A stretch of 64,000 nt of DNA from Blakeslea trispora (GCA_025331445.1 JAIWNE010000004.1:248001-312000); one strand, 5' to 3'. Positions 44,122 through 56,932 are shown, counted from the first letter of the stretch. A program made the numbers and translations. Notes: generated by a model not told the origin, from the sequence alone.

Positions 44122-47100
44122 ATGATAAAGAATGACTCAAAATATATACGACCTTCCTGTCGGCGTATCTTTTGGGTCGCATACACTAAAGCATTTACCT
44201 TGTTTATACCAGATAGATTGCTTCAATACATATCCTATGGCCGACTAATGACCAAAGGTATAAAAAATCATCCCCCCCTTCTTCTCTTCAGAACAAAGCA
44301 TTCTGTATTCACCATTTCAATTAGAGAGAAGAAATGCTTGGAGAGAAAAACTAGCTTTATTTATTTCTTATATCCTCATTGGTGCGGTACTGTGCTTTTG
44401 GCTGGAATATATAACAGCTCTATTTTGTGAATTACCAGCCACTTATGAATTTGATTTGGTCTATGCCAATAATTCAAAGCTGTCGTCGATCAATGGCATC
44501 GTTGTTGATTGGGAAAATTATGGCAATGCTACTCAAATGACAGAACAAGTCAACAAGTACCCACACCTCGATTTGTCACCTATGTTCCCTTCTTTTATGC
44601 AATTGCAAAGACCTGCAGATCAGACATACTACAACAATAAAGTCATTGACGATTGCATCAACGGATTCAATCGCTCAGCACAAGCAGACAGCTGGCTGAA
44701 GCACAAACTTGCTAACGATCCCGGCTATAAAGTAGAGAACAACCGACTTGTATCCTGTCCTTATCCTACACAGCGAAATAAGACAGGCGCACCTTGTTTT
44801 TATTCTATCATTAGCGAACAACAATTTAATCGATATTCAAAGAAAGGAGGTAACATGAGAGCCATTCTGAATATAAAAGATATTAACTTTGTCCTTGTCA
44901 TTTAAAAAAAAAAGCAATCAAGTATGATATTTCAAGTGTCTATCACAATTTCTCCAAACTACCACACCATGGTTATGAAGGGCAAGCCTATGTTATACTA
45001 GACGGCACTGTTTTGGATGTTACAGACTATTTGGATGCAGTAACCAATGTAATACAAATATCGCAGGGTGTTTATTCTCGATCGTTTGCCCTTGATCGAA
45101 TGTTCCTACCTTTGGATCTCACATTAATGTTTTTTGTACATATGGGTGAAGACATCACTCCTTATTATTATTCAGATCTCGACAACCCTTATGCCTATCG
45201 ACAGTGCCTTACCACACTTTTTTTTAACGGCGTAGTTGACCTCTCTTTAGAAGGTCAAGGTTGTGCACACATCAATCTTGCCTTATGGATCACACTTGGC
45301 TGCTTCCTACTCTATTTTCTCATCCGAATGAATCTTGCTCATTTGTCTAGATTGAAATGGATACAGGAACTTGTTTACAAGACAGTGCCCTCGACACATT
45401 CAGCAGAGCATGCGTTTAGACGTACACTTTCGATTATCAGCAACAACCGATTTTTGCCACCATATACACTGTTATTTGTTCCTTGCTTTTCAGAGTCATC
45501 AGAGACAATTCGGCAGACATTTGATTCGTTAGCTAGAACAAACTATCCAGACACTCGAAAAGTGCTCTGTTTTGTTTGTGATGGTCTTGTAAAGAGCCAA
45601 GACGAACCGAAAGAAACCTATCAATGTATTTTGGATGCCCTTGGTTACAGTTCAACGGAAGATCCCGAATTGCGATCTTACATCTCACTTGGACAAGGTT
45701 CACGACGCATAAATTATGCTAAAGTATATGCTGGTTTCTATGAATTAGGACGTAACCGCGTACCATTCTTGTTGATAGTCAAAGTGGGCGCACCTCAAGA
45801 ATCATTGTTGACGACCAGAGCACCAGGAAATCGTGGCAAGAGAGACTCTATACTGATTATCTTGGGGTTTTTTGAACGCTGTATGAATCTTGCTTATCAC
45901 CGTATTACACCATTGGAATTCGAGTTATTTAATCTTTGTTACAATGTACTTGGGATTGACCCGAGACAGTTCAAATATATGCTAGTAAGCGATGCTGATA
46001 TACAAGTCCAAGATGATGCTATTTGTCGTCTCGTGTCCCGATTGGAAGCTGATCCAACTTGCTTGGCCATAAGTGGCCATATTCGGCCCGCTAATCCTGA
46101 AGAAAATGTGGTCACTATACTCCAAATTCTACCCATCTATATGACTTTTTACTCTGGTCTAGCATATGAAGCATGTCTAGGAACTGTGTCGTCTATCAAT
46201 GGAGGATTTATCATGTATCGACTCTGGTCAGAAACTAATCAACAAAAGCGAATACCTTATCCTACAGCACACCCTAGTCAGGCTAGTCAAGAGAGCACTC
46301 GTCCACTGCACTTCAATACACATCAAATTGAGAAAATGGCAACAAAGGCGAGCGATGAAATGCCTACAGATGATGTACTACCTAGTGACGGAAAGGATGA
46401 TGATAGTAGTAGTGATGACAATGTGACTTCTACAATAACAACTAACACTACAGTAACAAGCACATTTCGCTCGAAGCTAAGCTATCGTCGACGACTGCAC
46501 AAGAAGAAGAAAAAGACAGAAGTGCAACCGAATCAGCCCACCACATTTTCTTTTGCTTCGAATCCAAACGTTGAGCCATGTTGTATTCAGCCCACTATTC
46601 TACGTGGTCTAGCTGCACCCAAGCCAAACACAATGCACATGGAAAACGTTCTTTTACAAGGTGAAGAGCAATACATCAGTATTGTCTTGTTAAGATCTAA
46701 TCCTCGAGCCCGACTTGCATTTGAACCAGAAGCCATTGGTTACGCTGTTTTACCTACCAACTTCTTTGACTTACAAGCACTTCAGGTCAGAAATATGAGA
46801 GCCATGTTTCACCTACAGCTTGAGTTTCAGCATGTTGCGAAGCACCTTGGGTTCATGTATTGGATTATGTCCATTACGAAACTTGTGGATATGATTTTCT
46901 CTATGCCTATCATCGTATATCTCTATAGCATCTTCATTCGTTACTTCATGTTCAAAGACTTAGCCTATGCTATCATTGCTGGGTCTTTTTCCTTGTTGAT
47001 ATTGTTGCATATGATATATTTTATTATGCGCCGCCAATTCAAGTATGTCCTATGGTTTATTATTTATGGTCTTTTTGCTGTACCCATCTTCAATGTATGG

Positions 47101-48075
47101 TTTCCTTTACTCTCAGTTTGGCGTTCCGATTATGGAAATTGTTGGTACGATGTCTGGCCCACTCAATGCAATAGTTCTCGTCATAGACTACACGGCATTC
47201 TGCAGAATACCGATCAAAAGATGGAAGAACAAAAGGAAGAAGAAGAGGCAAAAGAAGAAGGAGAGCTCGTTCCTCGTATGCGCCTGATTGAATTCGAGGC
47301 TTTGGAAGCAGAAAAGACAGCACAGAGGGAGAAAGAGCAAGCCGAGATTTTAGATGCCAAATTCAATGGCTTCCAAGGTTATGTGAGTGGAGCTGCACTT
47401 CAACAAAGCGGCCATACTAGCAAACCTTCGTGGTCATCTTCATATCCTGAAGCACCTAATCTATCTTCATCCCCTTCGATGGTACAAATGAGAGATAAGA
47501 TTCGCCCACAAGGTGTCATTCATTCTCAGTTTGCTATGGATGAAGACGCTTACTGGCATATGCATGGTACACCTCCACCTGTTTCCTCTTCTCAAAGTAG
47601 TCCTAGAAATCCATTTGTTCATGACTTGGATGATGTTACTAATAATGTAGTTCCTCAACACTTGCGACGCCATCGCCAGAGCCATTCACAATCGTCTTAT
47701 TTTAGTCGCACCTCAGCTAATTATGATTATGGCATGTTTGCACCGTCGCCTTCTATGTCTGGCCCATCCGCACTTCGACTGGCAATACCACAGCCAGATA
47801 AGTTAACACTGTACGGGGACAATGACTCTGTTATTTCACTCTCTAATTCGGTTATCAGCCTGACTACCGATACCTTTCCAAATACCAATCACACTGATAA
47901 TACTATTGATGCTCAAAATACAGATGCTACTGCCAATAATGTACATAACAACGAAAATACTATAGACAGCCCTCATCACATCTTGAGTGGTCGCCATACA
48001 CGCCCATATCATTCGGCCTATTATGATCAAGCTTCTGAAGGAAGAAGCACACCTGTACATTCTAGATACATTTAA
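44122..48075 (+). CDS. Division-2 chitin-synthase-like protein with altered catalytic motifs
   Basis: Three exons (44122-44257, 44325-44849, 44915-48075) give 1273 residues. The N-terminus has the class IV-type block CRRIFWVAYTKAFTLFIPDR and NAWREKLALF with two membrane helices. A cytochrome-b5-like segment (YVILDGTVLDVTDYLDAV) and the glycosyltransferase domain follow (LFVPCFSES, GNRGKRDSILI, VSDADIQV), then C-terminal membrane helices and a long disordered tail. In this family the acceptor site is normally EDR and the active-site helix QRRRW; here the corresponding places read GEEQYIS and ALQVRNMRAMF, and CLPGC is replaced by SINGG. UDP-sugar-binding parts remain. It may be a regulatory paralogue rather than a chitin-polymerising enzyme. 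An acidic/basic low-complexity insertion separates the two halves of the domain. Confidence 0.85.
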
Positions 48076-48592
48076 TAGCTTTTTCTTTTCACCATTTAAT
48101 TTGTAATATACTAGTTGCTTTATGCATTTATTTAGAAACACATAGTCATTAATTAGACCTTCTCTTTTGTGCCACTTATATTACTTGTTGCCTTTCTCTG
48201 TTGGTTAAATTAGACCTTACAGACTTTGTTTTTCTCCTAACAGTTACTTGGAGCACTTATTTAGTGTCAATGTATCTATTGCCAGGATCATGCAAACGAC
48301 TGTGTCTTGTACAACCATCGATTACGTGAATACAGAGATCCTATGTATATCCAATAACAAACAATAACAAGCAAAGGAATAGCTCATTCATTCAAAAAAT
48401 GCAATTTCAGATACAACAGAATACACAATTGCATGAGAAAATCATGGCTATCAAGAATAATTCACTTGTTTCGGATTCAGGATGAAGTCAATACAACAAT
48501 AGCTACAAAACATATACTTGCGAAGCCAAAATGGATAGCGCATCTTCTTTCTCTTTTTCCTTCTCCAAAACATTTACCTTGACGTCTATTCT

Positions 48593-48814
48593 TTTCCATT
48601 CTCATATTTTACTAGGTCTTGGTGCTTCTCAAAAGAAGAGCCCTCGCACTGTTCAATGTGTCCGCATTGGTTGAGTGTTCCACATATTCTGAGCGGTAAG
48701 TCTTCCCAGCACAAACCCTAACTTCATCCATAAACAGATTTTTATTTGTCTACTTTTTCTTAATTTGGATTTTTCAGAATCGAACTAGAGATAATGTGGT
48801 ATTAGTCCAGATGT
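48593..48814 (-). repeat. Right arm of a 222-bp inverted repeat with no mismatch seen
   Basis: Exact complement of 43414-43635. It begins about 520 bp after the chitin-synthase-like stop. Sequences outside and inside the two arms do not match each other. Confidence 0.93.
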
Positions 48815-49447
48815 ACAAAAACGATTCAAAAATCAGCCTGAACACGTATATGGTTTGTGTGAGAGATCATCAAAAACAAGACTATAGCTGCCTTCCTTTT
48901 TAAACAAGTCTTGGCCACTATATATGTTTATACGTATGCATTTTGAGAAAGTTCAATGAAAGTCATGGATCAGATCAACCTGAAACAAAGAAAAGAAAGA
49001 AACAATACTAGACTAAGCTATACTGAAGAAACAAATAGTGTTGCCAAGTTAGGAGTAGATTGGCTCTAAAGTGTGCTATGCTATAGACCTGTTTTCAAAT
49101 CTACCTGCTTATCTTTCAAATGTTGATCAATGAGGCTAGCTGGGGATAGTATTGTAATAAATAGGCGGCTTTTGTGATCTGAAGCTGCTTGAGTAAACCG
49201 AAATAAGCATTACACTATATATGCCCAAATAACAATAATACCATTTCCAGATTATGTTAATTATCTAACATCAGCAATTGTGACAATTTCCCTTTCTAAA
49301 GGCCAAAATAATGTAACGGTACTATAGAAGAATAAGGAGATACAAAAAAAGACAAAACCAAGTACCTTATCAAAAGAATGTCTTTTTATGCGTGCAGAGT
49401 ATGTTGACTCGATTTACAGTCTGAGATTTAAGGTTTTTAATATTTGT

Positions 49448-49473
49448 AAAATCTATTTTCGGAAATAGATTTT
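49448..49473. repeat. Short perfect hairpin
   Basis: AAAATCTATTT, loop TCGG, AAATAGATTTT: 11 paired bases with a UUCG-like tetraloop, followed by TCGAAAAA. It lies in intergenic DNA between the chitin-synthase-like and RAX2 genes. Confidence 0.75.
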
Positions 49474-50111
49474 CGAAAAACCGCCTTTCAAGTTGTTAAA
49501 ATAATCACTGAAGAAGCTTTGATTTAGGATGATAAATGTACTAAACCAATAATTCTAATTTATTAAAAACAAACCAGCTACTGCTTTCCTTTAAGAAGAG
49601 ATAAGCCATAAACAAAGATACTTGTACATGATTCCTTTTTTGCCCCGGTGAACATCCTGGCCGCATAAGAAGTGTAAATAGAGTCTGTGTTGCGCGTAAT
49701 AAATACGCTTGGACATCTTTACTGCTATTTTCATCTTGATCCTATCTCATTTGCCTTGTAACATGTTCTGAACTTCAAATAAAAACGGTGTAACATGTGC
49801 CAAATTACTTTGTTCTGCCAAATTGTAACCCTTTTAATATGTGTTGTACTTTTTTCTCTCTCTTCTTCCTCCTTTTCTCTCTCTTTTTCTTCCTTCCTGG
49901 ATTTTCAATCTTCTTCTTATCTCTCTTTACACTCCTTTTATTCTTTAGTATATACACTAATATATTCCCCAATTCGATTTCTCTTTCGAATTTATATACA
50001 TTCATATTTCTACTTTCATTTCATGTCTTTATTCACCCTTTACAACACCTTATTATAGATACAGAAAAGATTACTAGACGATATCTTATTAAATACGTGT
50101 ATCACACAACA

Positions 50112-53100
50112 ATGCTTATACCAAACGCTCGAATGCTACTATCCTTGTTAGTGGTTCTAAATCCTGTTTGTTTAGCATCTTACGTTACACACCCCAACAT
50201 TGACTTGCGATCGTTAGAGCAACTTGGCATTTCAGGCTCATATAAGAGTATTTCCATCTACAGAGATACAGAACAACTTACACACATACCTCAATCAACT
50301 TCTTCTGTCATCTCTTTCAGTAACGATACCTTAAAATTAGTCGGCTCTTCAAATGTGGATGGCACCATCTTAGATTCCTGTATTGTTAATGAAACACTAT
50401 ATTTTGCAGGCAACTTTACCACCTTAAATGGTCAACCTTTCAACCATATTGCAGCGCTAGATCTTGCAACAAACAAAATCAGTCCTCTAAAAAATGGACT
50501 AGATGGTGTTGTCTATAGCTTGTATTGTGATACTGATCAATTATATGTCGGTGGATCATTTGTTGCACCTCTAGACAATGCTATTCAGCACTCAGATTCT
50601 TTGAGTGTTTTTGGTGGCAGTGTAGCTATTTGGAAAGACAATGCATGGCATGGATTGCCCTGGAAGGGAATGAACGGTCCTGTTTACTCAATAACAAAAG
50701 TTTCAAATTCTCTTTATTTTGGTGGTAAATTCGACACAACCGCAGATGGACAATCTCATCACGCTCCTGCCAGTCAACCGATCAGCATTCCCTCTACTGT
50801 AAGCAATGATAAGTCTATTCCACTTGAGGCTAATTTTTACTTTCTTTCTTGCCTATCAATAGGGTATAAGTGCAGTCAACACATCCAGCAAGTCCCCGAC
50901 AGCAGCTTCTATTCTGTGTGCTGACGCTTCCAACCCAAATCCATGGCTTTTAGCTGATGGTGCAACGGGTACTTGGCAAGCTAGTTTTGTTCATTACAGC
51001 GTAAATCCTGTTTTGATTCGTATAGCGAATTCAAAATTAGCAAATCATCAGACAAATGAATTTTCGCAAGTATTTTTTTTAACTTTAGAAACAAACCATT
51101 TGACTAACGAACCTATCTTCTTTTTAAACACTTGACTTTTATCAGTGTTCGCTCTTTGTCCGATTCAACCGTTTATGAACTCACTTATGTTGATCCAGAA
51201 GCCAATCTGACAAGAACTTGTACAACAGACTGTAGACTATCCAAAAGTTTAGATATGGGATATCAAGATTTCAGAATCACAAACATCTCCTTAACAGCTG
51301 GTATTGCCATCGATATTAAATCATGGTATGGCGTCAGTGGAGGTTTGGCTTCTGTAAAGATCTTCCAGTCTGAGATTTTTGCTTATGCAGTACCGATCGA
51401 ACAAAACAACGTTTGCGCTTCAACTACCAATGCAAATCTTCCCAAAGTAGTAAAGAACGGTAGTGGTTGGATTGATACTACAGGTGCAAATGCATATTCA
51501 GCTGTCACTGTTAGCTCAGATGCAGTCCAACCTTCTGTAACATTCTATCCTAATTTGGCTGAATCTGGTTTTTATCAAGTACTTCTCTATTCGCCTACTT
51601 GCGACAATTGTACAACAGTCGATGTCTCAGTACATACAACAAGCGATACAGTTGCTGCTGCCAACACGTCTATCAACCAACAAACATTTACCAGTGCAAC
51701 CATTTATTCGGGCTATTTTGATGTCAGCGCATCATTTCAGCCTCATGTCACTTTGAGTTTAGGAAAAAACGTGAGCATCAGTAGTACCAAACCAGCAAAC
51801 ATGGTAGCTTATGCAGTTCAGTTCATCAAAGACACATCCTTAGGCGGTATGACTAGCGTCTTGCAGTACAACACTAGCAGTCCTATAGCAACAGTAAAAG
51901 AAGCTGTTCCTTGGAAGATTCTTGGTGGTAAGTGGTTTTATTTGGAAAATTGTAAGATTAAACTAAATCTTGTTTTCTTCTCTTGCAAATGTATATGTAC
52001 AAAGAAAACTTACCTGCTCAATCATGGGTAAAATCTTTGGCTACTGTGGACAAGACCTTATATCTGGGTGGCAGTTTCTCAGGAACAGACAAGTCAAATG
52101 GAACATATGCAAACTTTGTTCAATACGAGACAACAGCAAGCCAATTAAAATCTGTACCTAACAATGGCTTTGATGGACCAGTGAATGCTATTGCTTGTAG
52201 TTCTACAGGTAAGTCGGTCGTTTGATTTGATATTTGTGTTTGTTTGTTTGACGTCTATATCGATTTTCTCATTTAGATTGCTTTGTGGGAGGAGGTTTCA
52301 ACTCATTGGCAGATAACAGCATGATGGCTTTCAATCATGTTGCTCAGTACAACCTGCAAAAAGCTACTTGGACAACCTTGGAAGGAGTAAGGAATTATTG
52401 CATGCACTTATCAATTCGATTGATCTGACACATTGCTTGATTTAGGGCGTTGACGGCAATGTTGATTCAGTTGCTTTGTTGGATAAACAAGTTCTCATCA
52501 CAGGAAACTTTACACATCTCCAGTCCACTCATAACAGTGCACCTGGAAATGCTTTGTGGGACAGAGAATTGAACAAGTGGACTTTGCAGAATGCTAGCTC
52601 GCCCTTCTTGGCAGGTTCTGTTTCAAACATCTACAACCATGGAAGTTCCAGCTATTATCTAGGAGGCATAAGCCATGCGCAACGCTACCAATCTAACGGC
52701 ATTTCGTTTATTTCATCTACGTCTGATCATCATACAAAGCTACTGCCCATGGAATCATTTTCTCCTTTAGACAGCAACACGAGCGTAGTTAGTTCAGGCG
52801 TACTTTTTAAAAGTAATACAACAACTAAAAACAGCACTAGTACAACTATTTTAGGCGGTAGTTTTCATTTGTCCAATAACATTCAGAACGTTGCCATTTA
52901 TGATCATGGAGAATGGAGTGGTATTCAAGGCACTGATTGGCAGGGATCTGTCAATTCAATGGCCGTCCATAACGATCTGCTTTATGTAGGAGGAAAATTT
53001 ACAGGACAAGAAGCCAAAGACCTCGCTATCTTCAATTTGACCAACAAAAAAGCATTTTTGAATCCTGAACTTGTTGCCAAAGATAAATCGGCAACTTATG

Positions 53101-54887
53101 TCAGTACCATTCGTCCTGTTCCTTCTCAAGAGATGATCGTTGTTGGTGGCTACTTTGATAGCATTAACAATGTCGCTTGTACCTCTGTTTGTGGCATCAG
53201 TACGAGAAATCATTCCTGGACTATACTTGGTGCAGGACTTACAGGCCAAGTGGCTGACATCCAACCCATTAGCAACTCACTCCTTGTTGTAAGCGGTAAT
53301 CTCACACTCAACAATTCGCCTTTACTGATTGCCGAATACGACTTTGAAAAAAACACTTGGGGTCCTCTGGGAACAGCAGATCTTCCCGGCCCATCCAGTC
53401 GCATTGCCTATGACAACAAAACCCAAAACCTCTATATTTCTGGAGAATCTAATAGTTCTTCATTTTTGCGTGTCTGGGATGGGCAACGGTTTGTGGCACC
53501 TAGAAAAGAGTTGGGTCCTGGAAGTGACATTCAGCAGTTGACTATCTTGCCTGTGGCAGACACATCTGCTCAAAATGTACTTTTGGCTTCAGGTTATTTG
53601 AATTTGGGTGAATATGGCAATGTGAGTGCAGCTTTCTTTGATGGTAGCAGTTGGATTCCCTATCTGGTGACATCTGGCAGTACGGGCGAAGCATCCTTAG
53701 GCAGTCTCTTTTACTTGGACCAACCTTATTTTGTTATTGTGAAGGCAATTGCACATCATTTTTCACGACCTATTGTCATCTTGATTTCCATTGCTTGTGC
53801 TCTAGCTATCGTCTTTATGTTGGCAGGAAGTGCCATGGGCCTTGTTTTCGTAAAGCGTAAGCGAGAGCGCAAGATTGATCCTCAAGCACATCCAGCTACT
53901 TACTATAGCAAACCTCCACGTGCACCCGAATACTTATTGGCAGCATTAAAGCAATCAACACCACCTGAAGATGAGGACGAAGACGACAATTTTGCAGAGA
54001 AGCGTCCTGAAGAAGAAAAAGACCAAGAAACATTCTATAACATTTTGAAAGGGATCAGCTCAGAACATTTGAGTGACCCAGCCTTTGCTGCTAATGGTGC
54101 TGCTGCTGTAGCCACAAGTCATCCCAACAACTCTTCTTCCTATAGTTTCTTCTACAATCCAGAAGACAGCCCATCACCTAATCCCTCTTATCCAGCTATT
54201 GCACAGATTGCTGCACCTCCTCCTGCTGCTCCCGCCATCATCAACAGGTATGTTCCTGCTTTACGACCTGAATCATTCACACGGCCTTACAGTGAGATTC
54301 AACAAGAGGCCTCGGCTGATTCATTTCATCATGGACAGCCAAATAGAGAAATGACCGAGGTTCCTAACCAAGGTTATGGTTCATACAATCCTTTCAGGTC
54401 AACCACCTTTGATGCCAGCACGAGTGGTAGTAGTGAATACATTTCACCTGTAGCTGCTGCTGCTGCTGCCTCTGCTGCCTCTGCTGCTGCCATTGCTGGA
54501 TATTCTCCTCAGCATGATGCTACTTCACCCACTTCAGCAAAAAGTAAATTGAATGATCCCTTCCAATCCATGCCTGATAAAAACATTCAAATTCAGTCAT
54601 GTCCAAACCAGCCACAGACTCTGACTTATGTCAATCTTCCTGCACCTGTTCCATCCAGTATGACAACCAGTGTGATAGACATGACTCGGCAAAACAATCA
54701 GACTGACTCACCTCCTGTTGCTAATTCAGTTCGTTGGACAAATGCACCAGATGCTGCTAGTGCAGTAAGTTATGCTGTTGTCAAACCTATCTCCATGGTG
54801 GGTCATTCAGATGGCTCTTCTTCTCTTGTTGATCCAGTGAGTGGACCAGGGGCTAACTCTGCTACTAACCCTCATGTCAATAGTTAA
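50112..54887 (+). CDS. RAX2: RAX2-like polarity membrane protein
   Basis: Six exons (50112-50798, 50863-51065, 51146-51927, 52005-52208, 52277-52386, 52446-54887) give 1475 residues. A signal peptide (MLLSLLVVLNPVCLA) starts a large extracellular region of Kelch-like beta repeats with recurring LYVGGSF and YVGGKF strands and many N-glycosylation sites. One membrane helix (PIVILISIACALAIVFMLAG) follows near residue 1120, then a basic stop-transfer VKRKRERK and a long disordered cytoplasmic tail with poly-Ala. This is the RAX2 topology: a type I landmark protein for bud-site selection in yeast and for polarised hyphal growth in filamentous fungi. The second intron (51066-51145) appears to use a GC donor (GCAAGT), which is required to keep frame. 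Confidence 0.9.
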
Positions 54888-55030
54888 ATATAACATTGAT
54901 GACGCCCTCTTAAACTTAGAAACCACATTTAATTTATCTCACTCTCTTTTTCTGCAATTTAATAAAACTTAATCATTCATTCATTTCTTCATTCCAAAAA
55001 ACACGTCGATTTCAAATGATATGGCTTAAC

Positions 55031-56043
55031 TTATGCCTTTAATTTGGACATGAGATGTTCAGTGTTTTGTCGAATAACACCGTCTAAAATAGTGTGAATC
55101 TTCATACAACCTTCGGTTGCTAAATCGGTGACACTTGCAAGTTTATCGACATGCAATCGAGATTCCATCTATAGGGACTGATTAGAGCATGCCCTTCCTT
55201 CTCATCATGTTTCCTTACTTCAACTAGATTGACTTTGCCTGTTCTTGGTAATATCGCAACTGTTAATTCGGGTGTGTCTGCGGACTCCTCTAGATTGTTT
55301 AAATCGAGAATGGGTTCTTTATCAATGCAGCCAGCTGAACAGGCACAGACATAGTCAAGCATTGGAATACCAGCATCAATTAAAGCCAAAGTAGCGGCAT
55401 TGATGCATGTCTGTAATAAGCCTAGACAAAATGGTTTGTCAAATCATTTCTGTTTCCATAGATGCTTGAAACACTTACCGCCATCATTTTGAAATACTTG
55501 AAGGTAAATGCTGATCTGTGTTCTAGGGAACTGTGTTGTAAAAATAACAGGCTCAAATGTATGACGGATAAAAGCGGCAATTTCAAGTGAACGTCTGTTT
55601 AAATAAAGGTTGGTTATTGCGCTTGTGACTTTCATAGTTTGGATCTTACTTGTCGTTTTTCGATCGCTTTTTACGCTCACTTGAACTGAAGGGAGCAACG
55701 TTGAATTCCACATTGATGAGAGCGCGATCCGCCATACCTTGTTGTCTAAACCGAAGCTATAAAAAGAAAAAGCAATAAGCCAACATGTCCTGTAGTCCTA
55801 TTCATCACTTACTTCTCTTGGACCATATACAGCAGCAATACACTTTGTATTACCTTGTTCAATATAAGCAGATCCATCAGCTTGGCTAAACACTGAAGTC
55901 TTTGCAGTGATCTTTCTCAACTCGTTTGCACGACGACCATCAACACGCAAACCTTCAGGTGTAAGTAACTCTATACGAGACTAGTAGAAAAACTCGAGTT
56001 AGCCTTGCTCAACCCGTCTTAAATAAGTTTCGAAAAGTACCAT
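55031..56043 (-). CDS. RRP41: Exosome core subunit RRP41/SKI6
   Basis: Six exons (56041-56043, 55813-55980, 55650-55756, 55479-55594, 55219-55421, 55031-55168) give 244 residues. It begins SRIELLTPEGLRVDGRRANE and continues QGNTKCIAAVYGPRE, FRQQGMADRALINVEFNVAP, FSSSERKKR, RSLEIAAFIRHTFEPVI, ISIYLQVFQNDGG, LLQTCINAATLALIDAGIPM and DYVCACSAGCID. These are the RNase-PH-fold landmarks of RRP41, one of six ring subunits of the RNA exosome in nucleus and cytoplasm. As in other eukaryotes it is expected to be catalytically silent but RNA-binding. The first coding exon appears to contain only the ATG. Confidence 0.93.
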
Positions 56044-56334
56044 AGTTTATTTTCTAAAGAAGAAAAGTAGACGCACAAATTTTTTTTTTGAAAAAAAAAA
56101 AGTATTACTTTACGGTACTTCAAATTTGTTACTCTGGCTACTAACTAAAATCAACCGAAAAACCAGTGTTTGAGGGTTTGAAGGCTTTGGTGCCTCTAAA
56201 TGTAACCAATGCGGTACACGTCACGGTGGATTAGGTAAGCAAGGCACATTCCCCTCCTTTTTTATTTATTTATTTCAAATCACTTTTCATCTCTTTTAGC
56301 CTTTTCCTTACCCATCTTTTTTTGTTGTTGTTGT
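56044..56334. promoter_or_regulatory. Divergent promoter between RRP41 and the DUF3605 gene
   Basis: About 290 bp separate two divergent starts. It contains poly-A/poly-T runs (56083-56101), CCAAT at 56206-56210 and a TTGTTGTTGTTG leader just before the DUF3605 start. No gene is visible. Confidence 0.5.
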
Positions 56335-56849
56335 ATGCCTCCTGTCATTGATGAATCTGTTTATACCAACCATGTTCATCCATGGGAGGAAATCAAGCAT
56401 TATGTTTGTAAATAGCATGTTTCTTACTTTTTTTTTAGTTCTCAGCTCACCCATTTCTTCTATTAGCTAATAATGAAGTACACAAGCTACGCAGAAACAA
56501 GGCAGATGAAAAAGTGTATCGTCAATGGACAGAAGATACACTTGCCAAGTATGGCACAATTGAAAACTACCTTTTAAAAGAAAAGCTGATATTCCCGGAT
56601 CCACAAGATAACAAGCCTACTATTTTGATTTTGCCTAATGATTTCCCTTATTCTGTTGAGCCAGGCATTGAGCATATCTTGATATGGTCAAAAGAGCCCT
56701 TGGAATCTCAGTTGATAGAATCCATTTTGGAAGAGAATTATGGCAGTTCTGTCTATGAATGGACTTATTTTGTTAATCCACCTGCATTTCAGAGTGTGCG
56801 TAAACTACCTCATACTCATGTCTTTATGCGTAAAAGAATTTCAAATTAA
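56335..56849 (+). CDS. DUF3605-type protein
   Basis: Two exons (56335-56403, 56439-56849) give 159 residues. Landmarks are HPWEEIKHY, LRRNKADEKVYRQWTEDTL, KYGTIENYLLKEKL, ILPNDFPYSVEPGIEHILIW and YEWTYFVNPPAFQSVRKLPH. The pattern, with its conserved NDFPY...HILIWS core and the ending HxHVF, is that of the DUF3605 family of small fungal proteins. No function is established for it. The intron start GTTTGT is a weak but acceptable donor. The protein has no signal peptide or membrane segment. Confidence 0.8.
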
Positions 56850-56932
56850 AAAAAAGAGTCACTGTATCTACTTTTCTTCTCTTTCTTCCTCTTTTATTAT
56901 TTATTCTTTATTCTTGTCTTTACCAGTAAAAA

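Larger units (their letters stand above)
48076..50111. other. 2-kb intergenic interval with the right IR arm and a hairpin
   Basis: Non-coding, AT-rich. It contains the right arm of the 222-bp inverted repeat (48593-48814) and an 11-bp perfect hairpin at 49448-49473. The pyrimidine-rich stretch from about 49850 to 50050 should be the RAX2 promoter or leader. Confidence 0.6.

Noticed and set aside
49797..50111. Hydrophobic N-terminal extension in frame with RAX2
   Set aside because: Reflects a T/C-rich leader; the ATG at 50112 is followed by a normal signal peptide and the extension adds no conserved feature.
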